Below are positions 24,701 to 35,500 of a DNA stretch of 64,000 nucleotides, piece by piece. A model generated the notes under the pieces. That model saw nothing but the letters and a program-made list of their open reading frames with translations, made no database searches and had not been told where the DNA came from. Where the stretch lies: positions 26,821,351-26,885,350 of the forward strand of contig NC_065544.1 in assembly GCF_932294415.1 (NCBI RefSeq). Direction: 5' to 3'. Origin of the DNA: Quercus robur. Taxonomy: Eukaryota > Streptophyta > Magnoliopsida > Fagales > Fagaceae. The position numbers were made by a program, and so were the translations under genes. The stretch's first letter is position 1. Each line of letters begins with the position of its first letter.

Positions 24701-26285
24701 AATTCTATTCAATTGCATGGCATTAAGTGTGGATTTAATTCTCACTAAGTTTCTATACTCTTACATGAAATGATATTGTTTGGACATAAGCTATATCAAT
24801 TCACCCAAAATTTTGTATAATATGTAAACCTATAAGAGGTTTGCTAGATTACTAGCTTCAGATATGCAAAAAACAGATGTTCCAAATTTTCTAAGGGGAT
24901 TTCATAATTTGATGAAGAGAAACCCTTAAAAAGAAAATAGAAATATAGCTAAAAGTTGTGAAAATTTCATCTATATCACAAATGCCGAGTTTAACTCCTG
25001 TAAATTATGGGTTGTACAAATCCAACAAAGAAGAGCTCTATAAGTAAGAGTTCAATGACGAAGAGTTCGTCAAGAAGACTACAACAATGAAAAGACTGAG
25101 GTATGTACAAAATAGTATTCAGATTTAAGGTCTTCTATTGAGGTAACTCATTTCTTTCTTTCTTTTTTATCCATGAGATCATTTTATTGAAACTAAATAA
25201 ATATCTAGCTTGCATGATTATTACAAATGTTTATGTAGAACATGTTGAAAATATTGCTATAAAATTGTTACAATTATCACAATCAATATGACTATATTTT
25301 TAGTAGCATATGTTTCATCGTCATGAATCTGAGAAGTTCAATTAAGTTTACTATACTTAAAATGCTAGATGATCGTGTTCACAATATGCTCATGAATTTA
25401 AGTTTCAATAAATTTCCGCTATCTCCATCAACTCACCAAAATCTTCTTAAATTGTTTTAAAAATCATATACAGTGCAAGCACCTAACAAAGACCAGTTTA
25501 AAGAAGCATATAGTCAAATAGCTTCAATTCTTATACTTCTCTATGATTCATATAGAATGCACTTCGTCTTGTATAGCATGCAATTGCACATTTGTACGTT
25601 GTCATTCAACTAGCACTATTGAAATGACTTAAGTGTACAATTAAAGAAGAAGGAAGAGGAAATTGCTATTACAAATGGCAATGACCATAGTCATCAAAGC
25701 ATGCCAAAAAGAAGAAGAAGAGAGGTTCCAATAGTGAAAGACCATTCCCCTAGTTGTCAACAAACGAGAATTGTACTTTTCACGTTTGAGCGGGGGCAAA
25801 AACGTGGCCTAGTTTTTACATCTTCAAAAAATTGAAGCAAAAGAGATCTAGGCCTTAGACATGAAGTATCATGTTGAGCATAAAAAATCTTGAAAAGAGA
25901 AGAGCTCGTCATTTTAAAAATGGAAGAGCTTGTCGAGAAGATCCCAGCAATAAAAAGATTGAGGTTTGTGACAAAATAATGTCTTCATTTAAGGTAACAC
26001 ATTTATCTGTCTCTTTTATATTCGTCTATAAAAATTTACACCTAGTAAGGTTTCATGCAAAAATGTATGTACTACTAGATAGATCACAAAAGAGGTAAAA
26101 CTCTAGGATTACAAGAAAATAAGAAAAAGGCCCACCTAGGCCATTGGTGACTTATTATTCATGTATGAATTGTTCTAAAATTCTTGTTTAACCAAGTCTT
26201 GGCAAGTGCATGTGCTACTTAATGCAGATATTAACATGACCTCAAGAAGGTCCAAAACGACATAGCATCAAGGAATCTTTCCAGC

Positions 26286-26925
26286 AAAAAGTGATGAGAT
26301 TCCGCCAAGACGGATGTAAATCACTAACAAAGCCTAAGTGACAAGATTCCTTAAATGGATGTAAGTCACTAAGGAATGGCTAAGTAATAAGATTCCGCCA
26401 AGACGGATGTGAATCACTAACGAAGCATAAGTGACAAGATTCCTTAAATGGATGTAAGTTACCAAAGAATGGCTAAGTGATAAGATTCCGCCAAGACGGA
26501 TGTAAATCACTGAAAAAGCCAAAGTGACAAGATTCCTTAAATGGATGTAAGTCACCAAAGAATGGCTAAGTGATAAGATTTCGCCAAGACGAATGTAAAT
26601 CACTGACAAAGCCAAAGTGACAAGATTCCTTAAATGGATGTAAGTCACCAAAGAATGGTTAAGTGATAAGATTCTACCAAGACGGATGTAAATCACTGAC
26701 GAAGCCTAAGTGATAAGATTCCTTAAATGGATGTAAGTTACTAAAGAATGGCTAAGTGATAAGACTCCGCCAAGACGGACGTAAATCACTAATGAAGCCT
26801 AAGTGACAAGATTCCTTAAATGGATGTAAGTCACCAAAGAATGGCTAAGTGATAAGATTCCGCCAAGACGGATGTAAATCACTGACGAAGCCTAAGTGAC
26901 AAGATTCCTTAAATGGATGTAAGTA
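26286..26925 (+). repeat. Higher-order tandem array, about 93 bp x 7
   Basis: Each 93-bp unit is two related half-units of about 46 bp: AAGTGACAAGATTCCTTAAA...GTAAGTCACC and AAGTGATAAGATTCCGCCAA...GTAAATCACT. GATTCCTTAAATGG recurs near 26345, 26437, 26530, 26622, 26715, 26809 and 26903. The array sits inside the LARD internal region and ends in a poly-A stretch at about 26926-26943. Confidence 0.9.
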
Positions 26926-27159
26926 AAAAAAAAAAAAAAAAAAGGGAGAAGATTCCGCTAGGCCGATGTAAATCGCTGATGAAGTCTAAATGACAAAGCT
27001 CTGTAACTAGATGTAAGTCACCTAAAAGTGGCTAAGTGACTAAATACCCTTAGACGAGTGTAAGCAAACAAGGATTCTCACACAAACGCAAGTCACAAGC
27101 AAATCAAGAATATCAAACGTGACAACCAAAAAATGAATGAAAGAAGAAGCATTGAAGCG

Positions 27160-27285
27160 ATAAAAAATGGTCATCCAAAGAAATCACCTCGCTCTTCAGC
27201 AGTGATAAAAAATGGTCGTCCAAAGAAATTACCTTACTCTCTAGCAGTGATAAAAAATGATAGTCCAAAGAAATTAGCTCACTTT
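27160..27285 (+). repeat. Three tandem copies of a unit of about 48 bp
   Basis: GATAAAAAATGGTCATCCAA, GATAAAAAATGGTCGTCCAA and GATAAAAAATGATAGTCCAA recur, each followed by AGAAATTA/C and CTCACTC or CTCGCTC variants. Confidence 0.75.
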
Positions 27286-27463
27286 CAGGATCAAGCTATA
27301 ATCCCTCGAACGTCCAAGAAGACCTTTAAAAGGTAGATACTAAGAAGTCGTCGCAAAAATACTATTGCTCTTGAAGGAGAAAGTAGTTGAAGATAAAGAA
27401 GTCTGAATCTAAACAAGTCGAGAATATTCCCAAAGTCTGACTAGCACAAAGCAAAATCAGACT

Positions 27464-27478
27464 TGGGAATGGGGGGCA
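27464..27478 (+). other. Polypurine tract
   Basis: TTGGGAATGGGGGGC lies directly before the 3' LTR, the place and composition of the plus-strand primer of LTR retrotransposons. Confidence 0.8.
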
Positions 27479-27480
27479 AT

Positions 27481-27914
27481 TGATGAGTCCATAAAAATTA
27501 TTAAGGTTGTCCATCTTAATGGACGGTCTTTGCGTCATTAGTTGGCCATCAAAGATAGATGAGTAACCACCCCACACATTCAATAACAATCATCAAAGGC
27601 TTTAAACCCTCTCATCAAGACAAAGAACATTACAATTAGGGTAATAATCACCCTCATTTATGTCCAACGGCTACCTAAATCACCTATAAAAGGGACAATT
27701 TGTCCATTCGCTAAGGTATGTCAAAAAACTACTACAAAACACTGTCTATAGACACAATATATGGGTTGGTACTAACTTAAGCATCGGAGGCTCCCCCACC
27801 GGGCATAACCCGGTGGTCTCTTCGATCAGTCCCTCCTTTATTTTGCAGGTCCTACAAGATTGTCTAATGCTCCGGATTTGACAAGTGACCCAACTAACGA
27901 TTTTGGCATCATCA
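27481..27914 (+). repeat. 3' LTR
   Basis: 434 bp, starts TGATGAGTCC and ends GGCATCATCA. It differs from the 5' LTR at about seven sites (for example AACGATC/AACAATC, GAACGTT/GAACATT, GGGCACA/GGGCATA), all transitions. Confidence 0.95.
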
Positions 27915-27919
27915 ACTGT

Positions 27920-28291
27920 CATTCTTTAGTTAATTTCTTCAATATTACTCTTTTAACTATTTTAATGCTGTTTTGATATCATTGTTTTTCTGTGAATTGA
28001 GATAGGAGATATGTGAAGAATGAATTGACATGGCCCATTGCTCCCTTGAGTGTCTCTTCTCTTTCAAGTACCACCTCCTAGCTAGTCTTAGCCCCAACCT
28101 CTCTTTTTGCAAACCTTAATCCAAATCTAATGCTCAAGGCTTCAACCATGACCCACAACCATAGGCCATAGTTAATGCATCACTCTTTACGTGGACAAGG
28201 TGACAATGATGAGGTGGGAACAATGTAGGGCTGGAGGTGACCTTGGCGATTCATATGGTGGTATAGTGGCAACTTGTGGGGGTTAAGGTGG

Positions 28292-28370
<79 letters not shown>

Positions 28371-29244
28371 GTATTGTTTTTGGTAGCAAAGCAAAAAAAA
28401 AAAAAATGGTTAATGACACTTTCCTCCTCACGAGATTGAGAAGCCCTTGAATTAAAAATTCCTAATCAACATGTTGGCATACCTTAAAGATTTTTTTTTT
28501 TTTTATATAATAGGCTTTAGTTAACTCAATTAGTAAAGTTAATTGTCGTTGAATAAGAGATCTGTGATTCGAATCTTGAAAATTGATTAGTGTCTTGGCT
28601 TGATAATAAATAGCAATTATCATAAACTGGACACCATAAGTTGAAATTCTATCATACTTCTAAAAAAATAGGTTTCTTTTATGTAATTTTCTAGTAATTC
28701 CAAAGTCTCATTGTTTTTGGTCCAAGACTCTAATGATTAATAAGTCTTGTGAGATTCCTAAGGTTTTGAATTTAAAATTCTTAATCAACATATTGAGATC
28801 ACTCTAAATGATTCTTCCTTATAATTATGTATGTGTAGGATGAGATTTCACATATTTTGTCCTGCACACATCCAAATAATTAATAAAATACTTGAAGAGA
28901 AACTCCCACACACACAAAAAAGCCCTAAATACATTTTGGTCCTTAAAAATTACATTACATGCTTTTAGTTCATGAGATTTATTTATTTACTTAAATTCAG
29001 TCTATGTAGTTTCAAATAAGCATTAGTAATCCCTAAAGTTTAAAAAATGAGCACCAGCAATCCCTTTTGTCCACTTCTATTTAGTTTCTTATCTATGTAT
29101 CTTATACAGTGTAATGATGTGACTTTTTTTTAACGACAACATGACATGTCAACTTTAAAAAATAAAATAAAATAACACCCTTAGTGTGATAGTCACTCAA
29201 GTGTTAAGGTTCAAGTGTCTAGAAGGAAGACTCAAGTGTCAGGG
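27920..29244. other. Intergenic with long (GA)n microsatellite
   Basis: A 75-bp (GA)n run lies at 28293-28367. The Leu/Ser open frame on the other strand is only its translation. The rest is AT-rich with no supported gene. Confidence 0.55.
28293..28367 (+). repeat. (GA)n microsatellite
   Basis: About 37 uninterrupted GA repeats. Confidence 0.95.
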
Positions 29245-32040
29245 TTCAATGGCGCCTCTCAAGGCACTGGGTCCTGATGGAATGCCACCATTATTCTTTC
29301 AGAACTACTAGGATTTGGTTAAAGGTGATATCACAACCACTGTTTTGAATTATTTAAATTCTAGTTCGTTGTCCTCAACTCTAAACCATACCTTTGTTAC
29401 TTTGATCCCTAAAATAAAAAACCCAGAAAAAGTCACAGAATTTAGACCTATTAGTCTTTGCAATGTGCTTTACAAGATTTTTTCAAAAGTCCTTGTTAAT
29501 AGACTGAAAAAAGTTTTACCTCTTATGATTTCGGAACATCAAAGTGCATTCCTCAAGGGTAGATTGATTACAGATAACATCTTGGTTGCATTTGAAACCT
29601 TACATTATATGAAAAATCATAATTCAGGATCCACAGGGTTCATGGCTCTTAAGCTTGATATGAGTAAAGTTTATGACCGGGTGGAATGGTCTTTCCTGAA
29701 AGATGTTATGAGACAGATGGGTTTCAATGAAAAATGGGTTGCTCTTGTTTTGGCTTGTATCACTTCTGTTTCCTATTCCTTGTTAATAAATGGTGAACCA
29801 CAGGGACACATTGTACCTACCAGGAATATCCGTCAAGGTGACCCCCTTTTCCCATACCTCTTTCTATTGTGTTTAGAGGGCCTTCACAGGCTGATCCAAA
29901 CTACTGCCAATAATGGGGAAATTAAAGGGGTATCCATATGTAGAAATGGTCTGAAACTAACGCACTTACTTTTTGCAGATGATAGCCTCCTTTTCTGTAG
30001 GGCTACTAGAAGTGAGTGTCAAAAGGTTCTTGAAATTTTATCAACATATGAAAACCTCTCAAGCCAAAAGTTAAACAAGGAGAAGGCAACACTCTTTTTT
30101 AGCAAGTCCACCCCTTTGGACGTGCAATCCGAGATCATGGTAGAACCTGGAGTAACCGAATTGAAGCAATATGAAGCCTATTTGGGCCTATCGGCTTTGG
30201 TTGGGAGAAATAAGAGAGCAAGCTTTGATCAGTTAAAACAAAGAGTGTGGAAGAGGCTACAAGGTTGGGAAGGGAAGTTGTTATCACAAGCAGGGAGGGA
30301 GGTCCTTATTAAATCAGTTATTCAGGCCATACCCACGTATGCTATAAGTTCTTTCAAATTGCCGATCATTTTGTGCCATGAGATTGAAACCTTTGTCCGA
30401 AAGTTTTGGTGGGGGCAAAGGGGTGAACAAAGGAAAGTTCATTGGGTGAAATGGGAAGAGATGTGTAAGCACAAAGATCGGGGGGGATGGGTTTCAAGGA
30501 TCTTACCATGTTCAATGATGCAATGTTGGCAAAACTCTCATGGAGATTGCTCCATGATGATAACTCTCTTTTCTTTAGAGTATTTAAGGCAAGATTTTTC
30601 CCCAATGGCACAATATTGGATGCAAAAGACTCTGCTTTTGCCTCATATGCTTGGAAGAGCATTCTAAGAGGAAGAGAGCTGATTTTGAAAGGGGCTTTAT
30701 GGAGAGTGGGAGATGGGAAACAAATAAGAATTTGGGAAGATAATTGGTTGCCAACAAGAAATAAGCCAAAAGTCACTTCCCCAATGATATTTGGACAACA
30801 AAATTCAGCTGTGGAAGTCCTGATTAATCAATCCACTTAAAGATGGAGGGAAGAAGTTATTGATCACTGCTTTAATGAAACCGAGGCAAAAATCATAAAA
30901 ACATTCCTTTGAGCTCCTATACCCAATGTGATACACTGGTGTGGCCTTTCACACCTAATGGACAGTACACTGTGAACTTAAGCTACAGGTTCCTCTTTGA
31001 AGAGAATAGCACAAGCCAACCCACTCAACAATCCTCATCGCACCCCTCTGGTTGCTGGAAAAAAATTGTGGAAGATGGATATCCCTAACAAGATCAAAAA
31101 CTTTGTCTGGCGCTCCTATAGAGAAGCACTCCCAACCAAAGCAAACTTACACTATAGAAAAATCACAGCTGATGAAGTGTGTGATCAGTGCAAGGCGCAA
31201 GCGGAGGACTGCTCACATGCTTTATTTTTTTGTTCTGATGTGCAGGGTGTTTGGGTAGCAGATCAACAATGGCATTGGCTGTCAACGATGCAAGGGAAGA
31301 CGGCAATGGAGATTTTCAGTCATGCATTGGAGGAAGACGAAGACCCTTCATTGCTAGCCTACACGGCATGGACGCTATGGAATTGCAGAAATAAGGCCCG
31401 CGTAAATGAGACTCAGTGCCCACTAAACTAGGTTCTGCAACTTGCAAGGGAACGAAAGAGGGAGTTCCAAACAGCCCAACTAGTTTTTCTGAAGCAGTTG
31501 CACTGGAAACACCAGATGGAAGCCACCTGACGTTGGAAGTTTCAAAGTCAACTATGATGGAGCAATTTTCAAAGAACAAGGCAGGGTTGGAATTGGCGTG
31601 GTCATACGTAACTCAGAAGGAGCAGTGTTGGCCTCCCTTTTGCAGCAAATACCTCTGCCAAACACAGTTGCACAAGTGGAAGCTTTGGCAGCACGAAGAG
31701 CAGCTGAATTCGCCTTGGAGATTGGCATTAATCAAGTCGTCATTGAGGGAGATTCCGAAGTCATTTACAAGGACCTAATCAACCCAGGACCTTCTCTTGC
31801 TCTACACGGACACCTGATTTTTGATGTATTGCAACTAGCGAATGTTTTTTCGCATGTTAGTTTTACTCATATTTGTCGAACAGGAAATAATGTAGCCCAT
31901 AGTTTGGTTAGAAAGGGCTATTTCGACACCCGATGTAAATATCTAGATGGAGGAAGTACCACCAGATATTCTCCAGTTTGTACAAGCTGATTTAACAGCT
32001 TTGTTTTAATTGAATTCGAAGTTTTCTTTCTCCAAAAAAA
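29245..32040 (+). mobile_element. 5'-truncated LINE (L1-type) with reverse transcriptase and RNase H-like remnants
   Basis: The element begins inside ORF2 (PLKALGPDGMPP, then a TAG at about 29309), so the endonuclease part is missing. 29315-30480 reads open through the reverse transcriptase: RPISLCNVLYKI, LDMSKVYDRVEW with the first catalytic Asp, RQGDPLFPYLF, and the LLFADDSLLF active-site box. A frameshift near 30480 moves the thumb/linker to another frame (DLTMFNDAMLAKLSWRLL, FRVFKARFFP, IRIWEDNWLP). Stops follow near 30838, then a zf-RVT domain (KLWKMDIPNKIKNFVWR, CDQCKAQAEDCSHALFFC). After another frameshift comes an RNase H-like C-terminus (GVVIRNSEGAVLAS, VIEGDSEVIYKDL, HICRTGNNVAHSL, about 31590-31990). 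A short A-rich tail ends near 32040. Inactive. The DHH-like gene starts about 500 bp downstream on the same strand. Confidence 0.93.
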
Positions 32041-32153
32041 ATATATATATATACGCTTAAATTAGGTTAGAGTAAAATTTCTATTTTGTATCAAACAAAA
32101 CTAAGATCCGAATCTATCCCAAAAAAACGAAGACCCGAACCCCTTCTTATTGG

Positions 32154-32445
32154 ATTTTTTTTTTTAAATAACTATAAATCCAAAACAATATTATTAGTTG
32201 GGCAACTTTCCAAACTATTTTCATTTCTAACAATTCAAGTCTAATAGACTCGATTTTGTCATTTAAAAATGCACTTGAAAATCGAGTGTGAGAAACTTGA
32301 GTGTCTCATACTCGATTTCCAAGTGTATTTTCAAATGGCAAAATCGAGTCTAACAGACTTGAATTGCTAGAAACAAAAATAGTTTAAAGCGTTGCCTTAC
32401 TAATAAAATAGTTTGAAGAATTTAGTTATTTTTAAAAAAAATCCC
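32154..32445. repeat. Long near-perfect hairpin (inverted repeat)
   Basis: The left arm (about 32154-32290) and right arm (about 32310-32445) are inverted copies. CCAAACTATTTTCATTTC pairs with GAAACAAAAATAGTTT, AATTCAAGTCTAATAGACT with AGTCTAACAGACTTGAATT, and AAATCGAGTGTGAGA with TCTCATACTCGATTT. The loop is only about 10 nt. It ends about 105 bp before the DHH-like ATG. It may be a MITE or a small-RNA hairpin; no coding capacity. Confidence 0.85.
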
Positions 32446-32551
32446 TTCTTATTTGGATCTTTGCCCAAAACCCATGCTACTTTACATGGGCTGGGCTTAA
32501 AAACTATTTAAAAGTACTGAGCAATTGTGGACTGGACTAGTGTGTTAATCA

Positions 32552-35500
32552 ATGGCTCTCACGCTTTTGCTCCGAAGTCCGAACAATCTCTCTCCGTTGG
32601 GAGCCGTAGTTCGGAGGAGCTTCCGCTCAGGTGCGGCGTTGGAAGCCATAGCAAAAGCTTCGGAACAAAAAATCCCAAACGTAATTCTCTACAACTACCC
32701 ATCCTTCTCTGGAGCTTTCTCCGCTCTCTTCGCTCACCTCTTCCACTCTACCCTCAATCTCCCTTCTCTCATTCTCCCCTTCTCTTCAATTCACCCTCTC
32801 AAACCCGAAGACTTTGACATCCATGGCGTTTCGAAATGCTATCTGCTTGACCTAATTGGACCTAAAGGTTTTGCTCTCAAACTCGCTCAGCGCTCATCGT
32901 TCGAGTAAGTAGAAGCCAATTTGATTTTTTTGTTTGTTTTTGATTGAATTCTTTCTCAAATGTGTAAACTTGGTTTTGGTATTTGTTATGTCAAATTAGG
33001 GTTATAGCATTTGATCATCGAAAATCAGTGCTTGCACAGATTCCTTGTGAAGAAGATTGTCCTCGTAACCTCAAATTTCATGTTGATGTTGAAAAAAGTA
33101 GCTCTAGTGCTGTGTATGATTACTTTTGTGATCAACTTGCACATTTCGGATTTCCTAAGGTATGTATAGAGATTAGATCATTTAAATACAAAAACATTTT
33201 CACAACAAATCCTAGTTACTAAGTTCCGCTGCTTGGGAACTAGGTCCACAACATTTTCACAACAAATCCTATATGCAAATTGCTATGCACGGTTGATAGT
33301 AGGCAAAAAAGTAATTTTGTGGTAGACTCAGTTTAAAACCAATGCTTGACAAAAAAGATTTGTTGTGGAAATGTTGTGAGCTTAGTATTACTCTAAAGTT
33401 TAACCAATGAGCTATTTTTAGTCCTAAAGTTTATAGTGATCTCTTTTAGTAACTAAAAACTGATAGGTCATCACTCCATAAAGACTAAAAACGATTACTT
33501 TAATATCGTCGGGGGATAAAAACTATCACTTTAAGTATTTTAGAGACTAAAAAATGATCAATTTAAATTTTATAGAGACTAAAAGTGATCATTTTAAAGT
33601 TCAGGGGGGCTAAAATCGCTTATGAGCTAAAGTTTAACGATGTATTTTGGCCGAATTAGATATTAGTGACCTTTGTGCTTGAATGAGTTTCTACTTCCTA
33701 GCACCTTGTGTTCAGATAGCTGAAATTAATTGCATTATTTTTTAAATAAGGGGATGGTTTCAAGTTTGTTAGACCCAAAAGACCGAGATCGTGTTGAAAT
33801 GGTTCTTAAGTATATTGAAGACAGTGATCTTCGCCGATGGAGCTTTCCGGATATTAGGGCGTTTAATATTGGAATTGATCAATGGCGCTCAAAGTTGAAC
33901 TGCATCACTAATCCATACATGTATGAACAGGTTTGGCAGTTCTAAATCTGATGCCTATTTCTTTTCTTTTTTCCCTAAATATATATTTCTGGATAATTTT
34001 TTACAATCATTATTGTAGGTTAATTTTACGGTTTGGTACTTCTGTTTGCTATTGGTTGAATGCTAACTTGGCCTTCAGATTGAAAATGGAGAAAGTGTTG
34101 GGGTTTAATTATTTTCTTTTAAAGGAGAAGAATAAAAGAAAATTAGATTTGAATGCTACAGACTCAGATGTTGGCATTTGAAGGATGTGCATTTCAAGTG
34201 TAACTAAGCCCAATGGATTGGGCATATATTGCTAATTCTTGGCTCCCATATAATTTAAGACTTTTAGTATCAAAATTTAAAAAATAGCAATTATTAAATC
34301 ATTATCTCATCAGAAGACAAGCTCAAGGGTTTGTAATTTTACATTTTCAATTTTCTGTGACACTTATAAAAAATTAAAAAAAAAATTCTGTGACTGCTTG
34401 AAATCATGCCAGCTTTTTTTTTTTTTTTTGGTTTTTGTTTTTGTTTTTTCCAGGATTTTTCTTTTTTAAAGGTGACCTGATAGATATTCAAATGAACATC
34501 TATTTGAAATACATCTTGTCTTGATGCATTATCTCTAGAAGCATTATTGCAGTTAAAGCATTTATGTTCTTTTTATTCAGTATTCCATAGTTTTGATGTT
34601 TATATTGAGAAGAAGTTAAATCAATTATTGAGACAAACAAGCAAAAACACGTATTGATTTAAAATAAAAATGTGTTTAGTTTAAACTGACTTTCTCCAAA
34701 TTTGGGCTTTAAATTCCCTATTATTTGAGCCTATTTTATTACTACAGGGTTTTGTGTCTCTTGAAGTTGGACTCTATTCCTGTTCCCCCCCCCCCCCCCC
34801 CCCCTGTTTCTGGTTTTGTTTTGTGGATGAAGTTTCTTAACCTGGTATGGATCATTTCTGTTGCAGTTACTGGAGTTAAGTTCTGTGGATTTAATTTCTA
34901 AGGGAAACGCTCATATCTCCTCTCGCCAGAATGCTGCAGATAAATTTCTAAATAAGGTTTTCAAAGTTCGCTTGGGCAGAGGATTTTATGGGGAGTGTCT
35001 GGTAATAATAACTCACTACATTTTGGATTTTTATGCTATAATATAAATCCTACTTTACTTAATCAGCTGCATGTGCAATATGGATGGCTTTGTTTCTGAT
35101 CTGGCTTTTCAAGACCTTTTTTCCATCCATATCAGTCTCCTAACATGGAACTATTCAATGCCTTTGAATTATTATGATTTACATAAAACACTTAAAATGT
35201 GACACCTTTTCTACAATGCATTTTAAGCAAATTTTTATTCCCTCATTGTTATTTTTAGGGAGTTAGAGTGGACGGGAATTCCAATTTAAGTGATGAAATT
35301 GGCAAGCAACTTGGTGTAAAGAGTGCTGCAGCAGGTCTAAGGTAATATGATTGAAGTGCACATGGAGGCATATTTATATATATAATAGTAATAATAATTA
35401 TGTAAGGATATGTGAAGTGGGTAAGATTTTCATGAGAAATATATGCTAACAGTCCATATATATTTGAAATGTTTTAGGGATTCTTAACATATTTCAGCAT

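Larger units (their letters stand above)
21254..27914 (+). mobile_element. Complete non-autonomous LTR retrotransposon (LARD type)
   Basis: 6661 bp bounded by a 5-bp target-site duplication ACTGT (21249-21253 and 27915-27919). It has two 434-bp LTRs (TG...CA), a primer-binding site, a polypurine tract, and an internal region of about 5.8 kb. I find no gag, protease, integrase, reverse transcriptase or RNase H signature in any frame, and the longest internal frames are repeat artefacts. It would need proteins from another element to move. The internal region contains degenerate recurring passages (GCGGGGGCAAA near 24069 and 25791; TAGGCCTTA or GGGCCTTAAGG near 22158, 24147 and 25851) and two tandem arrays. 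The two LTRs differ at about seven positions, all transitions, indicating a fairly recent insertion. Confidence 0.93.

Noticed and set aside
26334-26696. Repetitive 120-codon open frame on the - strand in the LARD
   Set aside because: The protein repeat (SLVTYIHLRNLVT-like) follows exactly from the 93-bp DNA repeat; there is no sign of selection or of a start context.
26286-26925. CRISPR-like regular array
   Set aside because: The units are contiguous and diverged without unique spacers, and the host is a eukaryote.
21254-27914. Autonomous Gypsy or Copia element
   Set aside because: The primer-binding site suggests a Gypsy relative, but no gag, protease, RT, RNase H or integrase motif was found in the internal frames.
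28180-28431. Leu/Ser repeat open frame on the - strand
   Set aside because: It is the translation of a (GA)n microsatellite and has no conserved sequence around it.
31416-31778. Independent gene between the LINE domains
   Set aside because: It is an out-of-frame reading of the LINE linker and RNase H region; the correct frame gives recognisable RNase H motifs.
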